A stretch of DNA of 64,000 nt from Bradyrhizobium sediminis (GCF_018736085.1 NZ_CP076134.1:682001-746000); one strand, 5' to 3'; positions 24,832 through 33,550 are shown, counted from the stretch's first letter. The notes: a model not told the origin generated them from the sequence alone. Translations and numbers: made by a program.

Positions 24832-25547
24832 CGCGATGCCCCCATCGTTGGTTGGTCAGAAGTCTCCGCTGCCATTGCCTTGAGAACCGCGGCGGAGTCC
24901 GAGACCCAGCCGAAGATGCCGCCCTGGGCCTTGATCATCTTCAGGCCCATCTCGTGGAATTCGGGGAAATAGGAGGCGCAGCAATCCGCCAGCACGACGC
25001 AGCGGTAGCCGCGGTCGTTGGCCTCTCGCACGGTGGTGTTGACGCAGACCTCGGTGGTGACGCCGCACACCAGCAAATTCTCGACGCCGTATTTCCGCAG
25101 GGTGTCGCCCAGCTCGGTCGCGTAGAACGCGCCCTTGCCGGGCTTGTCGATCACGATCTCGTCGTCGAGCGGATAGAGCGTGGGGATGATGTCGTGGCCG
25201 GCCTCGCCGCGGATCAGGATCCGCCCCATCGGGCCGGGATCGCCGATGCGCTTGCTCGGCGCGCCGCGCTCGACCTTCGCCGGTGGCGCATCGGACAGGT
25301 CAGGCAGATGGCCTTCGCGGGTGTGCACCACCAGGATGCCGGCCGCCCGCGCGGCGCCAAGCACGGCGGCGCAGGGTGCGACCGCGCGCGCCAGTTGCGA
25401 GACGTCGTTGCCGAGCGTCTCGCCGAATCCGCCGGGTTCGAGGAAGTCGCGCTGCATGTCGATGATGACCAGCGCCGTCGCCCTCCAGTCGAGCGCGATC
25501 GGATCGGGCTCCGCGGCAAGCAGGCTGGTGGTTGCTGATCTCGCCAT
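24828..25547 (-). CDS. Isochorismatase-like cysteine hydrolase, probable biuret hydrolase
   Basis: A 239-residue cysteine hydrolase. The triad is D30 (VIIDMQRDF), K135 (VIDKPGK) and C168 (TTEVCVNTT), with spacings 105 and 33, nearly those of biuret hydrolase BiuH of Rhizobium (D36, K142, C175). BiuH turns biuret into allophanate and ammonia; the allophanate hydrolase in the same operon fits this. Ureidoacrylate or N-carbamoyl amide hydrolase remains possible. The start at 25547 has GGAG 11 bases upstream; the longer reading is not protein-like. TTGTGTACA at 25600-25608 upstream resembles a GntR half-site. Confidence 0.78.
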   Translation of the reverse strand: MARSATTSLLAAEPDPIALDWRATALVIIDMQRDFLEPGGFGETLGNDVSQLARAVAPCAAVLGAARAAGILVVHTREGHLPDLSDAPPAKVERGAPSKRIGDPGPMGRILIRGEAGHDIIPTLYPLDDEIVIDKPGKGAFYATELGDTLRKYGVENLLVCGVTTEVCVNTTVREANDRGYRCVVLADCCASYFPEFHEMGLKMIKAQGGIFGWVSDSAAVLKAMAAETSDQPTMGASR

Positions 25548-25823
25548 GGCGGACTGCGCTCCGGGAAATTCCTCCCTGATCGAAGCAAGCGGTGTGCCAT
25601 TGTGTACAGCCGATTCGAGGCATCGAGCCCGACAGATTGATCCATCTTTCCAGATGTTTGGCTTTTTCTTGCAGCCGTGGCCGGAGCCATAAGCGCGCTT
25701 CCAGGTAATGCGTTTGATTAATTTATGGGCAGCGCCGTTTGCGATGCTCGGCTGCAATCGTCTAGCTTGGGTGCCAAGCCTCAGTGGCGCGACCTCTTTA
25801 TCTTGCCTGGCCTGGAGTACCCG

Positions 25824-26303
25824 ATGTCGAATTCCTTCGAACGCCGCCACGATATCCTGATCGAGGCTCCGCCCGAGGCAGTCTACGACTATGTCTGCAA
25901 TCCGAATTCCTGGCCGGAATGGCTGGCGGCGTCGCACCGCATCGACAGTGCCGATCGCGCGCTGGGCACGGGCGAGACCTTCCGCGAGCAATGGCACATC
26001 CGCCGCGGCGAAGTGGTGCTGGACTGGAAGGTCCTGGAGAGCGACCGGCCGAACGCCTGGACCGTGCAGGCCGATACCGATTTCATCGGCCCGATCGTGG
26101 TCCGCTACACTTTCGAATGCGTTGGCGATGCCACCCGGTATACGAGGCACCTCCGCAACCCCCGCCGCCCCACGGCGGCAAGCGCCGAGCAGATCCAGCG
26201 CGTCGACGAAGAGGCACAGATCGGGCTAGCCAACATCAAGCGGCAGGTCGAGCAGCGCTGGGCTGCCCGGTGGGCGCCTCAATCGGCAGGCAAGCGCGCA
26301 TGA
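25824..26303 (+). CDS. SRPBCC-family protein
   Basis: A 159-residue protein of the START/polyketide-cyclase fold (SRPBCC): RRHDILIEAPPEAVYDYVCNPNSWPEWLAASH is the typical first strand and helix-grip entry, followed by EVVLDWKVLESDRPNAWTVQ. Such proteins bind hydrophobic ligands or act as cyclases; the ligand is not predictable. The ATG has CTGGAG nine bases upstream. It is divergent from the biuret-hydrolase-like operon and convergent with the MarR gene. Confidence 0.75.
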   Translation: MSNSFERRHDILIEAPPEAVYDYVCNPNSWPEWLAASHRIDSADRALGTGETFREQWHIRRGEVVLDWKVLESDRPNAWTVQADTDFIGPIVVRYTFECVGDATRYTRHLRNPRRPTAASAEQIQRVDEEAQIGLANIKRQVEQRWAARWAPQSAGKRA

Positions 26304-26357
26304 GCGCGCGCGACGTGCCGTGACGCATGAAGCCGTGGCGCGCTTCCGGCGCCGCGA

Positions 26358-26876
26358 TCAATGGAATGCGGAGAGAATTTCCAGCAGCCGCCTGCGATTC
26401 TCCGGCCCGATTTTTTCGTCGACGTGCCGCTCATGTTCGGCGGCGAGCATCTTGAACTGCCGAAGCGAGGTCTGCCCGCTGGGAGTGAGATGCAGCGCGT
26501 GCGACCGCCGGTCGGTTCGTGAAGGAACGCGCTTGACCAGATTGCGCGCCTCGAGACTGTCCAGGAGGTGCACCAGCCGGGCGCGCTCGATGCCAAGTCG
26601 CTTGGCAACGGCCATCTGGGTCATGCCCGGGTTCGCGCCGATCACCGTCATGACAGAATACTGCGTGGGCTTGATGTCGACGGCGGCAAGCGTCCGGATA
26701 AAATCCTGAAAGATCCAGATTTGGAAGCGCCGTACCGCGTAGCCGGCATGGCCGACCAGCCCGTCGAGGCCGATCTCGCCGTCGCGATCCGGGCGGCGCG
26801 TCTTGCCGTTTTCCCTCCGCTTGCCGACGGTAGGAACGGGATTTTTCAATACCGGTTGGGCCGCCTTGTTGGACAC
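26358..26876 (-). CDS. MarR-family regulator, CouR-like
   Basis: A 172-residue MarR regulator: dimer helix, then a winged helix with PTQYSVMTVIGANPGMTQMAVAKRLGIERARLVHLLDSLEARNLVKRVPSRTDRR. The start is a GTG at 26876, preceded by GGAG at good spacing; the longer ATG reading runs through the operator region. It is divergent from a feruloyl-CoA-synthase-type gene. In Rhodopseudomonas palustris, CouR represses the p-coumarate genes and is released by p-coumaroyl-CoA; the position here suggests the same logic, but the ligand is inferred. Confidence 0.8.
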   Translation of the reverse strand: MSNKAAQPVLKNPVPTVGKRRENGKTRRPDRDGEIGLDGLVGHAGYAVRRFQIWIFQDFIRTLAAVDIKPTQYSVMTVIGANPGMTQMAVAKRLGIERARLVHLLDSLEARNLVKRVPSRTDRRSHALHLTPSGQTSLRQFKMLAAEHERHVDEKIGPENRRRLLEILSAFH

Positions 26877-26932
26877 GTCTTTTCTCCAGCGTCGTTCCTT
26901 TAATCTAGCGTTTCCCCGTCGAGAAGAAAAGA

Positions 26933-26967
26933 TTGTTGTTGACGACAACAATTGTTGTGCTCAACAA
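26933..26967. promoter_or_regulatory. MarR/CouR-type operator, overlapping dyads
   Basis: TTGTTG-N7-CAACAA (26933-26951), a perfect 14-base palindrome ACAACAATTGTTGT (26945-26958) and TTGTTG-N4-CAACAA (26952-26967) overlap between the divergent MarR and acyl-CoA ligase genes. The alternating half-sites suit two MarR dimers side by side, repressing both promoters. Confidence 0.65.
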
Positions 26968-27056
26968 TATGTCGAAAGCGGCCCGCGAGAGGCTGCAGCC
27001 GCCAAAGGACGCTGGCGTCCGCGGCCATCCCGAGAAAACGCGCGAGGAGGAAACCG

Positions 27057-28925
27057 ATGACGACAGCTGCTGTCATCAGCCGCAACGACCCCACAGCCCT
27101 GTTCGCAACGCCCGCGGTCGTGGCCGATCGCCGCGCCGACGGCAGCATCATCGTGAAATCGGCCACGCCGCTGCAGCCGCATGCGCGCTGCGTCGGCGAC
27201 TGGCTCGAGCACTGGGCGCGGCAAACGCCCGATAAGATCTTTCTCGGCGAGCGCGCCAGTGTCGATGCGCCGTGGGCGACCGTCAGCTATGGCGATGCGC
27301 TGCGGCAGGTGCGCAACACAGCCGCCTGGATCCTGGCGCGGGGCTTGAGCGCCGAGCGCCCGCTGGTCATTCTCTCCGACAACAGCGTCGACCATGCGCT
27401 GTTCGCGCTCGCCGCCATGCATGTCGGCGTGCCGGCGGCGGCGATCTCGCCGGCCTATTCGCTGGTGTCGAAGGATTTCGACAAGCTCAAGAGCATGGTC
27501 AAGCTGCTCGATCCCGGCGCGATCTATATTTCCAGCATAAGACCGTTCGCGGCGGCACTGGCGGCGATCAGGCCGCTGCACACGGCTGATATCGTCAGCG
27601 GCGACGCTGACGGCAGTGATGCGATTTCGTTCCGGTCCATTGCCGCGACTCCGGAAGCCGGCGCGGTCGCAAAGGCCTTCGCGGCGGTCGGGCCGGACAC
27701 GATCGCCAAATTCCTGTTCACCTCGGGCTCGACCGGCACGCCGAAAGCCGTGATCAACACCCAGCGCATGCTGACCTCGAGCCAGCAGGCCAAGGCGCAG
27801 ACCTGGTCCTTTCTCGATGCCGCGCGCGACGATCTGGTGATCCTGGACTGGTTGCCCTGGAGCCACACCTTCGGTGCCAACCACAATTTCAACCTGGTGC
27901 TGCGCAACGGCGGCACGCTCTATATCGACGGCGGCAAGCCGGCGCCGGGCCTGTTCGCGACGTCGCTCGCCAATCTGCGCAGCGTGATGCCGACGGTGTA
28001 CTTCAACGTGCCGCGCGGCTTCGACATGCTGATCGCGGCGTTGCGCGGCGACGACGAGTTGCGCCGGAAATTCTTCGGCGAGGTGAAGTTCGCCTTCTAT
28101 GCCGGCGCGGCGCTGCCGCAGAATCTCTGGGACGCTATGGAAGAGCTGTCGATCAAGACTACCGGCCGGGCTCTGCCGATGGTGTCGGCCTGGGGCTCCA
28201 CCGAGACCTCGCCGCTCGCCACCGACTGCCATTTCCAGGCGAAGCGATCCGGCAATATCGGCGTGCCGATACCCGGCACCGAACTGAAACTGGTGCCGTC
28301 CGGCGACAAGCTCGAGGTGCGCGTGCGCGGACCCAATGTCACGCCGGGCTACTGGAAGGCGCCGGAACTGACCGCGCAGGCGTTCGACGCGGAAGGCTTC
28401 TATCTGATCGGCGACGCCGTGACATTTGCCGACCCGGACCGGCCCGAACTCGGACTGTTCTTCGACGGCCGCGTCGCCGAGGACTTCAAGCTCAATTCCG
28501 GCACCTGGGTCAGCGTCGGCACCCTGCGCGTCGCCGGCATTACCGCGCTGGCGCCCCTGGCGCAGGACATCGTCGTGACCGGCCATGGCGGCGATCACGT
28601 GCGCTTCCTGGTGTTTCCCAATATCGCCGCCTGCCGCGCCCATGCCGGCCTGCCCGACAGCGCCGACATCCATGAGGTGATCGCGAACGAGAAGGTGCGT
28701 GCCGCCATCGCGCAAGGCCTCGCAAAGCTCAAAGCGCAGAGCGGCGGTGGCTCCTCCGCGCACGCGACCCGCGCGCTGTTGCTCGCCGAGCCTGCTTCCG
28801 TCGACGGCGGCGAGATCACCGACAAGGGCTATATCAACCAGCGCGCGGTGCTGACGCGCCGCGCGGCCGCGGTGGCAGTGCTGGAAGACGATGCGTCGAG
28901 TGAATGGATCGGCTGCGCGGGCTAG
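27057..28925 (+). CDS. fcs: Feruloyl-CoA synthase-like acyl-CoA ligase
   Basis: A 622-residue ANL-superfamily ligase that activates an aromatic acid, probably a hydroxycinnamate, with ATP and CoA. The P-loop LFTSGSTGTPKAVINT is near residue 217, MVSAWGSTETSP near 375, and FYLIGDAVTF near 445. Its length and the C-terminal part without the usual lysine-rich end fit feruloyl-CoA synthases (Fcs). GAGGAGGAAACCG precedes the ATG. No enoyl-CoA hydratase/lyase or vanillin dehydrogenase follows, so the rest of the pathway must be elsewhere. Confidence 0.8.
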   Translation: MTTAAVISRNDPTALFATPAVVADRRADGSIIVKSATPLQPHARCVGDWLEHWARQTPDKIFLGERASVDAPWATVSYGDALRQVRNTAAWILARGLSAERPLVILSDNSVDHALFALAAMHVGVPAAAISPAYSLVSKDFDKLKSMVKLLDPGAIYISSIRPFAAALAAIRPLHTADIVSGDADGSDAISFRSIAATPEAGAVAKAFAAVGPDTIAKFLFTSGSTGTPKAVINTQRMLTSSQQAKAQTWSFLDAARDDLVILDWLPWSHTFGANHNFNLVLRNGGTLYIDGGKPAPGLFATSLANLRSVMPTVYFNVPRGFDMLIAALRGDDELRRKFFGEVKFAFYAGAALPQNLWDAMEELSIKTTGRALPMVSAWGSTETSPLATDCHFQAKRSGNIGVPIPGTELKLVPSGDKLEVRVRGPNVTPGYWKAPELTAQAFDAEGFYLIGDAVTFADPDRPELGLFFDGRVAEDFKLNSGTWVSVGTLRVAGITALAPLAQDIVVTGHGGDHVRFLVFPNIAACRAHAGLPDSADIHEVIANEKVRAAIAQGLAKLKAQSGGGSSAHATRALLLAEPASVDGGEITDKGYINQRAVLTRRAAAVAVLEDDASSEWIGCAG

Positions 28926-28945
28926 CGCATTTTTCCAGTGTGCCG

Positions 28946-29041
28946 CTCATCCTTCGAGATGCGCGGCGTTGCCGCGCTCCTCACCACGAGGAGATAGAGG
29001 ACCTCATTCCGAGGAGCGGCGCAGCCGCGTCTCGAAGCATG
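28946..29041. repeat. Palindromic intergenic repeat (family D, copy 1)
   Basis: CTCATCCTTCGAGATGCGCGGC ... on the left pairs with GCAGCCGCGTCTCGAAGCATGA on the right; the middle holds CTCACCACGAGGA and CTCATTCCGAGGAGCG. It lies between the convergent ligase and NADH dehydrogenase genes. A shorter relative is at 32510. Confidence 0.65.
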
Positions 29042-29060
29042 AAGCCACCGCGCTGAAACC

Positions 29061-30344
29061 TCATCCCACCACCTTGCTGCTGCCCTGCGTGATCAGGCGC
29101 GCGGCGCGCTGGTCGCGGGCGTGGATCCAGAGCCAGGAGATCGCGACGCTGAGCCGGTTGCGCAGGCCGATCAGGAAATAGATGTGGGCGATGCCCCAGA
29201 TCCACCACGCAATGGCCCCGCGCAGCTTGAAGCGGCCGAAATCGATCACCGCCTTGTGCTTGCCGATCTGCGCGAGGCTGCCGGAATGCCGGTAACGAAA
29301 TGGGCCGAGCGTCTCGCCGCGCAGCCGCGCCTTGATGGTTTGGGCGACGTAGCGCCCCTGCTGCTTGGCCGCCGGTGCAATGCCGGGGACCGGTTTGCCG
29401 TCGGGGCCGTCGATCGCAACGGTATCGCCGATCGCGAAGATGTCGGGATGGTTGGGGACGGTGAGGTCGGGATTGACCTGCAGCCGGCCGGCGCGGTCGT
29501 GAGGTGCGCCGAGCCATTCGGCGGCCGGCGAGGCGCGCACGCCGGCGGCCCAGATCAGCGTCCTCGCCTGCAGCGCCTTGCCACCGTAGACGACGCCGTC
29601 GGCCGAGCATTCGGTGACGGCCTCGTTCAACATCACTTCGACGCCGAGGCTTTCGAGCGAGCGCTGCGCGTAGGCGGAGAGATCGTCGGGAAAGCCCGCC
29701 AGCACGCGCGGCCCCGCCTCGATCAGCACGACGCGCGCGCTGTGGGTGTCGATGTTGCGGAAGTCGGGCGGCAGCGTGTCCTTTGCCAGTTCGGCGATGG
29801 TGCCGGCGAGTTCGACGCCGGTCGGGCCGGCGCCGACGATGACGAAGGTGAGCAGCGCAGCGCACCGCTGTGGGTCGGTCTCGCGCTCGGCGCGCTCGAA
29901 TGCCACCAGAATCCGCCGCCGCAGCGTGGTGGCGTCCTCCAGCGTCTTCAGGCCCGGCGCGAACGGCTCCCATTCGTCGTGGCCGAAATAGGCGTGCCGC
30001 GCGCCGGTGGCGAGAACGAGCGTATCGTAGGGCAGGCTGTCGCCGTCATCGAGCAGCACGCGCTTGCCTTGTACGTCGACGCCGCTCACCGTGGCGAACA
30101 GGGTCGTCACTTCAGGCCGGCCGCGCAGGAGATAGCGGATCGGCCAGGCGATCTCCGACGTCGCCAGCGAGGCAGTCGCGACCTGGTAGAGCAGCGGCTG
30201 GAACAGATGGTGGTTGCGGCGGTCGAGCAGCGTGATGCGGACCGGCGCGCCTGCCAGCCGATAGGTTGCCTCCAACCCGCCGAAGCCGGCGCCGACGATC
30301 ACCACGTGATGACGGTTTGACGATCGCGCCTGCTCGGGGGTCAT
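29061..30344 (-). CDS. ndh: Type II NADH dehydrogenase (NDH-2)
   Basis: A 427-residue membrane-associated flavoprotein that oxidises NADH and reduces quinone without proton pumping. Two Rossmann motifs are visible: VVIVGAGFGGLEATYRL (FAD, about residue 15) and FVIVGAGPTGVELAGTIAEL (NADH, about 166). Also LVLATGARHAYFGHD, DIFAIGDTVAI, and the C-terminal amphipathic region WWIWGIAHIYFLIGLRNRLSVAISWLW that anchors the family to the membrane. Single gene with no visible operon partners. Confidence 0.88.
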   Translation of the reverse strand: MTPEQARSSNRHHVVIVGAGFGGLEATYRLAGAPVRITLLDRRNHHLFQPLLYQVATASLATSEIAWPIRYLLRGRPEVTTLFATVSGVDVQGKRVLLDDGDSLPYDTLVLATGARHAYFGHDEWEPFAPGLKTLEDATTLRRRILVAFERAERETDPQRCAALLTFVIVGAGPTGVELAGTIAELAKDTLPPDFRNIDTHSARVVLIEAGPRVLAGFPDDLSAYAQRSLESLGVEVMLNEAVTECSADGVVYGGKALQARTLIWAAGVRASPAAEWLGAPHDRAGRLQVNPDLTVPNHPDIFAIGDTVAIDGPDGKPVPGIAPAAKQQGRYVAQTIKARLRGETLGPFRYRHSGSLAQIGKHKAVIDFGRFKLRGAIAWWIWGIAHIYFLIGLRNRLSVAISWLWIHARDQRAARLITQGSSKVVG

Positions 30345-30403
30345 GGGCTGAGCCTTCGGTTTCAGATCTCTCCGCTGGCCGGATTATGCAGGCATTTGGA
30401 CCC

Positions 30404-30766
30404 TCAGTCCAAGCCCGGTTTGCCGATCGATCGATAGTTTGAACGCATCGTCAGCGGATGTTCGATCGCGTTGGTGGCCGGCATCAGGCCCGGGCAAATC
30501 GTCGCACGAGCGGTCCGGTCGGATCCCTCAGTCGAGTTCGGGCCTGCCCGCAAAACCGCAATAGCCGTGGGGCTTACCTCTGCCTCGCTGCCCTTGGAGT
30601 GCGACAGGTGGTATTGGCGCCAGCTCATGCAGTCGCCGGCAATGCAGTGATACATCTTTTCCAAGTTCTGAAAGCCGTCGGTCATGGTGTTGTTCAGGCG
30701 GTTGCCGTTGTCGATGTGCACCAGGGGGCGCCACCTGGTGCGCGCGACGCTTTCGCTGACTGACAT
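30404..30766 (-). CDS. Small cysteine-containing hypothetical protein, possibly frameshifted
   Basis: A 120-residue reading with a strong GGAGGACCGCG ribosome site before its ATG. The N-terminal half looks like a real protein (RWRPLVHIDNGNRLNN, MYHCIAGDCMSWRQYH). After about residue 63 composition becomes less natural, while the next frame reads KPHGYCGFAGRPELD and stops at 30528. The CxxxxxC-SWR plus GYCG arrangement looks like one small cysteine-rich protein split by a one-base shift near 30575. The function is unknown; I do not recognise a named family with certainty. Confidence 0.45.
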   Translation of the reverse strand: MSVSESVARTRWRPLVHIDNGNRLNNTMTDGFQNLEKMYHCIAGDCMSWRQYHLSHSKGSEAEVSPTAIAVLRAGPNSTEGSDRTARATICPGLMPATNAIEHPLTMRSNYRSIGKPGLD

Positions 30767-31139
30767 CGCGGTCCTCCATCGACATCGACGCGCGAGTCTG
30801 GCGGCAAATGGGTTAAGTGGGGGTAAAATGGCCAAGGCCCGGGCCGGCGGCGCGGAAACCGGCCAGGACCGGCCCCGGGGGCTGCGGCGTCCGCGGGCGT
30901 TGCCACCTGAACTATAATTCTTGCCATGTCAGGCAGATACGAATTATGGTGCACAAAAGTGTGCATCGGGCCGAAGGTTCTTGGGCAGGGCCTTCGGTTC
31001 GTGCTTGCTGCAGACCCGCAATTTCGCGCACAAAACACGTCACCTGCAAAAGAGTGACCCGGGAACGGAGCAAAGTGGGCTGTTCGAACGGGGAAGGCAA
31101 TTTGACTGACGGCAACGTCTTAGTGAGGAGGGAACGAAC
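30767..31139. other. Regulatory gap before the aromatic-type ABC transporter
   Basis: 373 bases without a gene. It holds a GAACTATAATTC motif (30909-30920) containing a TATAAT -10-like hexamer, almost the same as GAATTATAATTC between boxR and the benzoate-CoA ligase gene, and the TGCA dyad at 30950-30965. The first 130 bases are GC-rich with no recognisable signal. Confidence 0.45.
30950..30965. promoter_or_regulatory. TGCA dyad upstream of the ABC transporter
   Basis: TGCACA-AAAG-TGTGCA is a perfect 6-bp dyad with TGCA at both ends. It resembles the TGCA-N6-TGCA sites before boxC but with eight bases between the tetramers. It suggests that this transporter belongs to the benzoate regulon; the spacing difference weakens the case. 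Confidence 0.35.
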
Positions 31140-32312
31140 ATGAAAACGGCATTCTGGCTGGCGGGCGCTACGGTTCTGGCGCTGGCAAACCCCGCGATGG
31201 CGGGAGATACCATCAAGATCGGGTTTGTCTCGACGTTCAGCGGCCCGACCGCCGTGATCGGCAACGACATGCGCAATTCGTTCGAGCTCGCGCTCGATCA
31301 CATGGGCCGCAAGATGGGCGGCAAGCCGGTCGAGGTGATCTACGAGGACGACACCTTCAAGCCGGACGTCGGCAAGCAGAAGACCGAGAAACTGATCCAG
31401 TCCGACAAGGTCGACTTCATCGCCGGCTACATCTGGTCGAACGTGCTGCTCGCCTCGCTGAAGCCGATCGTGGATTCGAAGACGATGCTGGTCATCGCCA
31501 ATGCCGGTCCGTCGCAGGTCGCCGGCGAGTTGTGCTCGCCTTACGTGTTTTCGACCTCGTGGCAGAACGACCAGACCCCGCAGGCGATGGGCGAATACAT
31601 GAACCAGAAGGGCGTCAAGTCGGTGTTCCTGATCGGCCCGAACTATGCCGCCGGCAAGGACATGCTGGCTGGCGTCAAGAGCGCGTTCAAGGGCGAGATA
31701 AAGGGCGAGGAATACACGGTCTGGCCGAGCCAGCTCGACTTCTCCGCCGAGCTGTCGAAGGCGCGCGCGTCCGGTGCGGCATCGATCTTCGTGTTCTATC
31801 CGGGTGCCGCCGGCGTGCAGTTCCTCAATCAATATACGCAGGCCGGCCTGAAGGCGCAGATGCCGCTCTACACGGCGTTCACCATCGACGAACTGACGCT
31901 GGTGCTGCAAAAGGAGAACGCGCTCGGCGTTCCCGGCGCGCAGCAATGGGTCAACGATCTGCCCAACGAGCAGAACAAGAAGTACGTCGCCGACTACCGC
32001 AAGAAGTACACCGGCCTGCGTCCGACCTTCTACGGCGCGCAGTCCTATGACGCCGCGCAGCTGATCGCCAGCGCGGTGGAAGCCGTGAAGGGCGACACCA
32101 GCAAGAAGGACGAGATGAAGGCGGCGATGGAGAAGGCCAATTTCAAATCGGTGCGCGGTGCGTTCAAGTTCGGCAACAACCACATCCCGATCCAGAACTT
32201 CTATCTGCAGGACGTGGTCAAGGACGCCGACGGCCAGCTTTCGCTGAAAACCGTTGCCACCATCATCAAGGACAGTCAGGACAAGTTCCACGACAAATGC
32301 CCGATGAAGTGA
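31140..32312 (+). CDS. ABC substrate-binding protein, branched-chain amino acid/aromatic acid type
   Basis: A 390-residue periplasmic-binding fold type I protein with a signal peptide ending at PAMAGD. The family pattern is seen in IKIGFVSTFSGPTAVIGNDMRNSFELALDHMG, YEDDTFKPDVGKQKTEKLI and AGPSQVAGELCSPYVFSTSWQNDQ. GTGAGGAGGGAACGAAC gives a strong ribosome site. Relatives in Rhodopseudomonas bind aromatic acids, and the gene lies near box genes with a TGCA dyad upstream, so benzoate or hydroxybenzoate are plausible ligands. A terminator-like hairpin follows, separating it from the permease genes. Confidence 0.85.
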   Translation: MKTAFWLAGATVLALANPAMAGDTIKIGFVSTFSGPTAVIGNDMRNSFELALDHMGRKMGGKPVEVIYEDDTFKPDVGKQKTEKLIQSDKVDFIAGYIWSNVLLASLKPIVDSKTMLVIANAGPSQVAGELCSPYVFSTSWQNDQTPQAMGEYMNQKGVKSVFLIGPNYAAGKDMLAGVKSAFKGEIKGEEYTVWPSQLDFSAELSKARASGAASIFVFYPGAAGVQFLNQYTQAGLKAQMPLYTAFTIDELTLVLQKENALGVPGAQQWVNDLPNEQNKKYVADYRKKYTGLRPTFYGAQSYDAAQLIASAVEAVKGDTSKKDEMKAAMEKANFKSVRGAFKFGNNHIPIQNFYLQDVVKDADGQLSLKTVATIIKDSQDKFHDKCPMK

Positions 32313-32334
32313 TCTGACGATCCTCTCCAACACG

Positions 32335-32364
32335 GCGGCGGCGCTCGCGCGCTGCCGCTGTTTT
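32335..32364 (+). terminator. Terminator/attenuator after the binding-protein gene
   Basis: GCGGCGGCGC (32335-32344) and GCGCTGCCGC (32349-32358) form a 10-bp stem with one G-U pair, a TCGC loop and TGTTTT after it. It would let the binding protein be made in excess over the membrane components. Confidence 0.6.
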
Positions 32365-32509
32365 CCATCCGGCACGTGTCTTGCTTGCAAGTCTTGCAAA
32401 CACGTCCTGCAATCTGATTTGTAACTCGATGACTTCCAGATCGGTGGCTTCATCCGGGACGGCGCGCAGTCTATCATCGGGCCGCCTGGCGCGGACCAGT
32501 TGGCGCCTG

Positions 32510-32577
32510 CTCAGGATGAGGCTACCAAACCCTCATGGCGAGGAGCGCCGCAACGCCGCGCGTCGCGAACCATGAAG
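32510..32577. repeat. Palindromic intergenic repeat (family D, copy 2)
   Basis: CTCAGGATGAGG ... CCCTCATGGCGAGGAGCGCCGC ... GCGTCGCGAACCATGAAG resembles the repeat at 28946. It occupies part of the 320-base gap between the binding protein and livH-type genes; I see no gene in this gap. Confidence 0.55.
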
Positions 32578-32632
32578 CCCGCGGGATGCCTGACTACGAT
32601 GCTACGCAACCGGAAGATGACCTAGAACGCGC

Positions 32633-33550
32633 ATGCTGCTTGTCGTCGAACAATTCCTGAATGGGCTGCAGTTCGGGCTGCTGTTGTTCCTGCTGGCGGC
32701 GGGATTGACGCTGGTGTTCGGCATCATGGACTTCGTCAATCTGGCGCACGGCTCGCTCTACATGATGGGCGCCTATTTCGCGGCCACCTTCGTGGCGTGG
32801 ACCGGGAATTTCGTGCTCGGCGCGCTGCTGGCGCTCGGCGCGACCTTGCTGCTCGGCATCGTCCTGGAATTCGTCGCGCTGCGGCACCTTTACGGCCGCG
32901 ATCATCTCGATCACGTGCTGGCGACGTTCGGGTTGATCCTGTTCTTCAATGACGCGGTGCGGCTGATCTGGGGCCCGGCGGGCCTGGCGCTGCCGCTGCC
33001 GGGCTGGCTGACGGTGCCGATCGCGATCATGCCCGGCGTCTATTATCCCGCCTACCGGCTGGCGATCATCGTGGTGGCGCTGGTGGTGGCGCTGTTGCTC
33101 TATCTCGTCGTGATGCGCACCCGCATCGGCATGCTGATCCGCGCCGGCGCGTCGAACCGGGAAATGATCGGCGCGCTCGGCATCAACATCAAGCTGCTCT
33201 ACACCCTGGTGTTCGGGCTTGGCGCCGCATTGGCCGGGCTCGCCGGGCTGATGCAGGCGCCGATCCTCACCGTGCAGATCGGAATGGGCGAGAACATCCT
33301 GATCCTCGCCTTCGTCATCATCGTCATCGGCGGCATCGGCTCGATCCGCGGCGCTTTCCTGGCGGCGATCTTCGTCGGCATCATCGATACGCTCGGCCGC
33401 GCCTTCCTGCCCGATCTGCTGCGGCAGGTCCTGAGTTCGACCGCCGCCTCCACCGCAGCCCCCGCGCTCTCCTCGATGCTCATCTATCTGTTGATGGCCA
33501 TCGTGCTGGTGGTGCGGCCGGAGGGGCTGTTTCCAGCCAGCCGCCGATGA
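32633..33550 (+). CDS. Branched-chain-type ABC permease, LivH family
   Basis: A 305-residue inner-membrane permease with about eight hydrophobic segments. FLNGLQFGLLLFLLAAGLTLVFGIMDFVNLAHGSLYMMGAY is the classical LivH N-terminus, and IGALGINIKLLYTLVFGLGAALAGLAG the cytoplasmic loop that contacts the ATPase. It pairs with the LivM-type gene that starts inside its last codons (ATGA overlap). Substrate specificity follows the binding protein. Confidence 0.88.
   Translation: MLLVVEQFLNGLQFGLLLFLLAAGLTLVFGIMDFVNLAHGSLYMMGAYFAATFVAWTGNFVLGALLALGATLLLGIVLEFVALRHLYGRDHLDHVLATFGLILFFNDAVRLIWGPAGLALPLPGWLTVPIAIMPGVYYPAYRLAIIVVALVVALLLYLVVMRTRIGMLIRAGASNREMIGALGINIKLLYTLVFGLGAALAGLAGLMQAPILTVQIGMGENILILAFVIIVIGGIGSIRGAFLAAIFVGIIDTLGRAFLPDLLRQVLSSTAASTAAPALSSMLIYLLMAIVLVVRPEGLFPASRR

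Noticed and set aside
26961..28763. Open frame of 600 codons on the minus strand
   Set aside because: Antisense to the feruloyl-CoA synthase-like gene, with no recognisable domain and arginine/histidine-rich composition.
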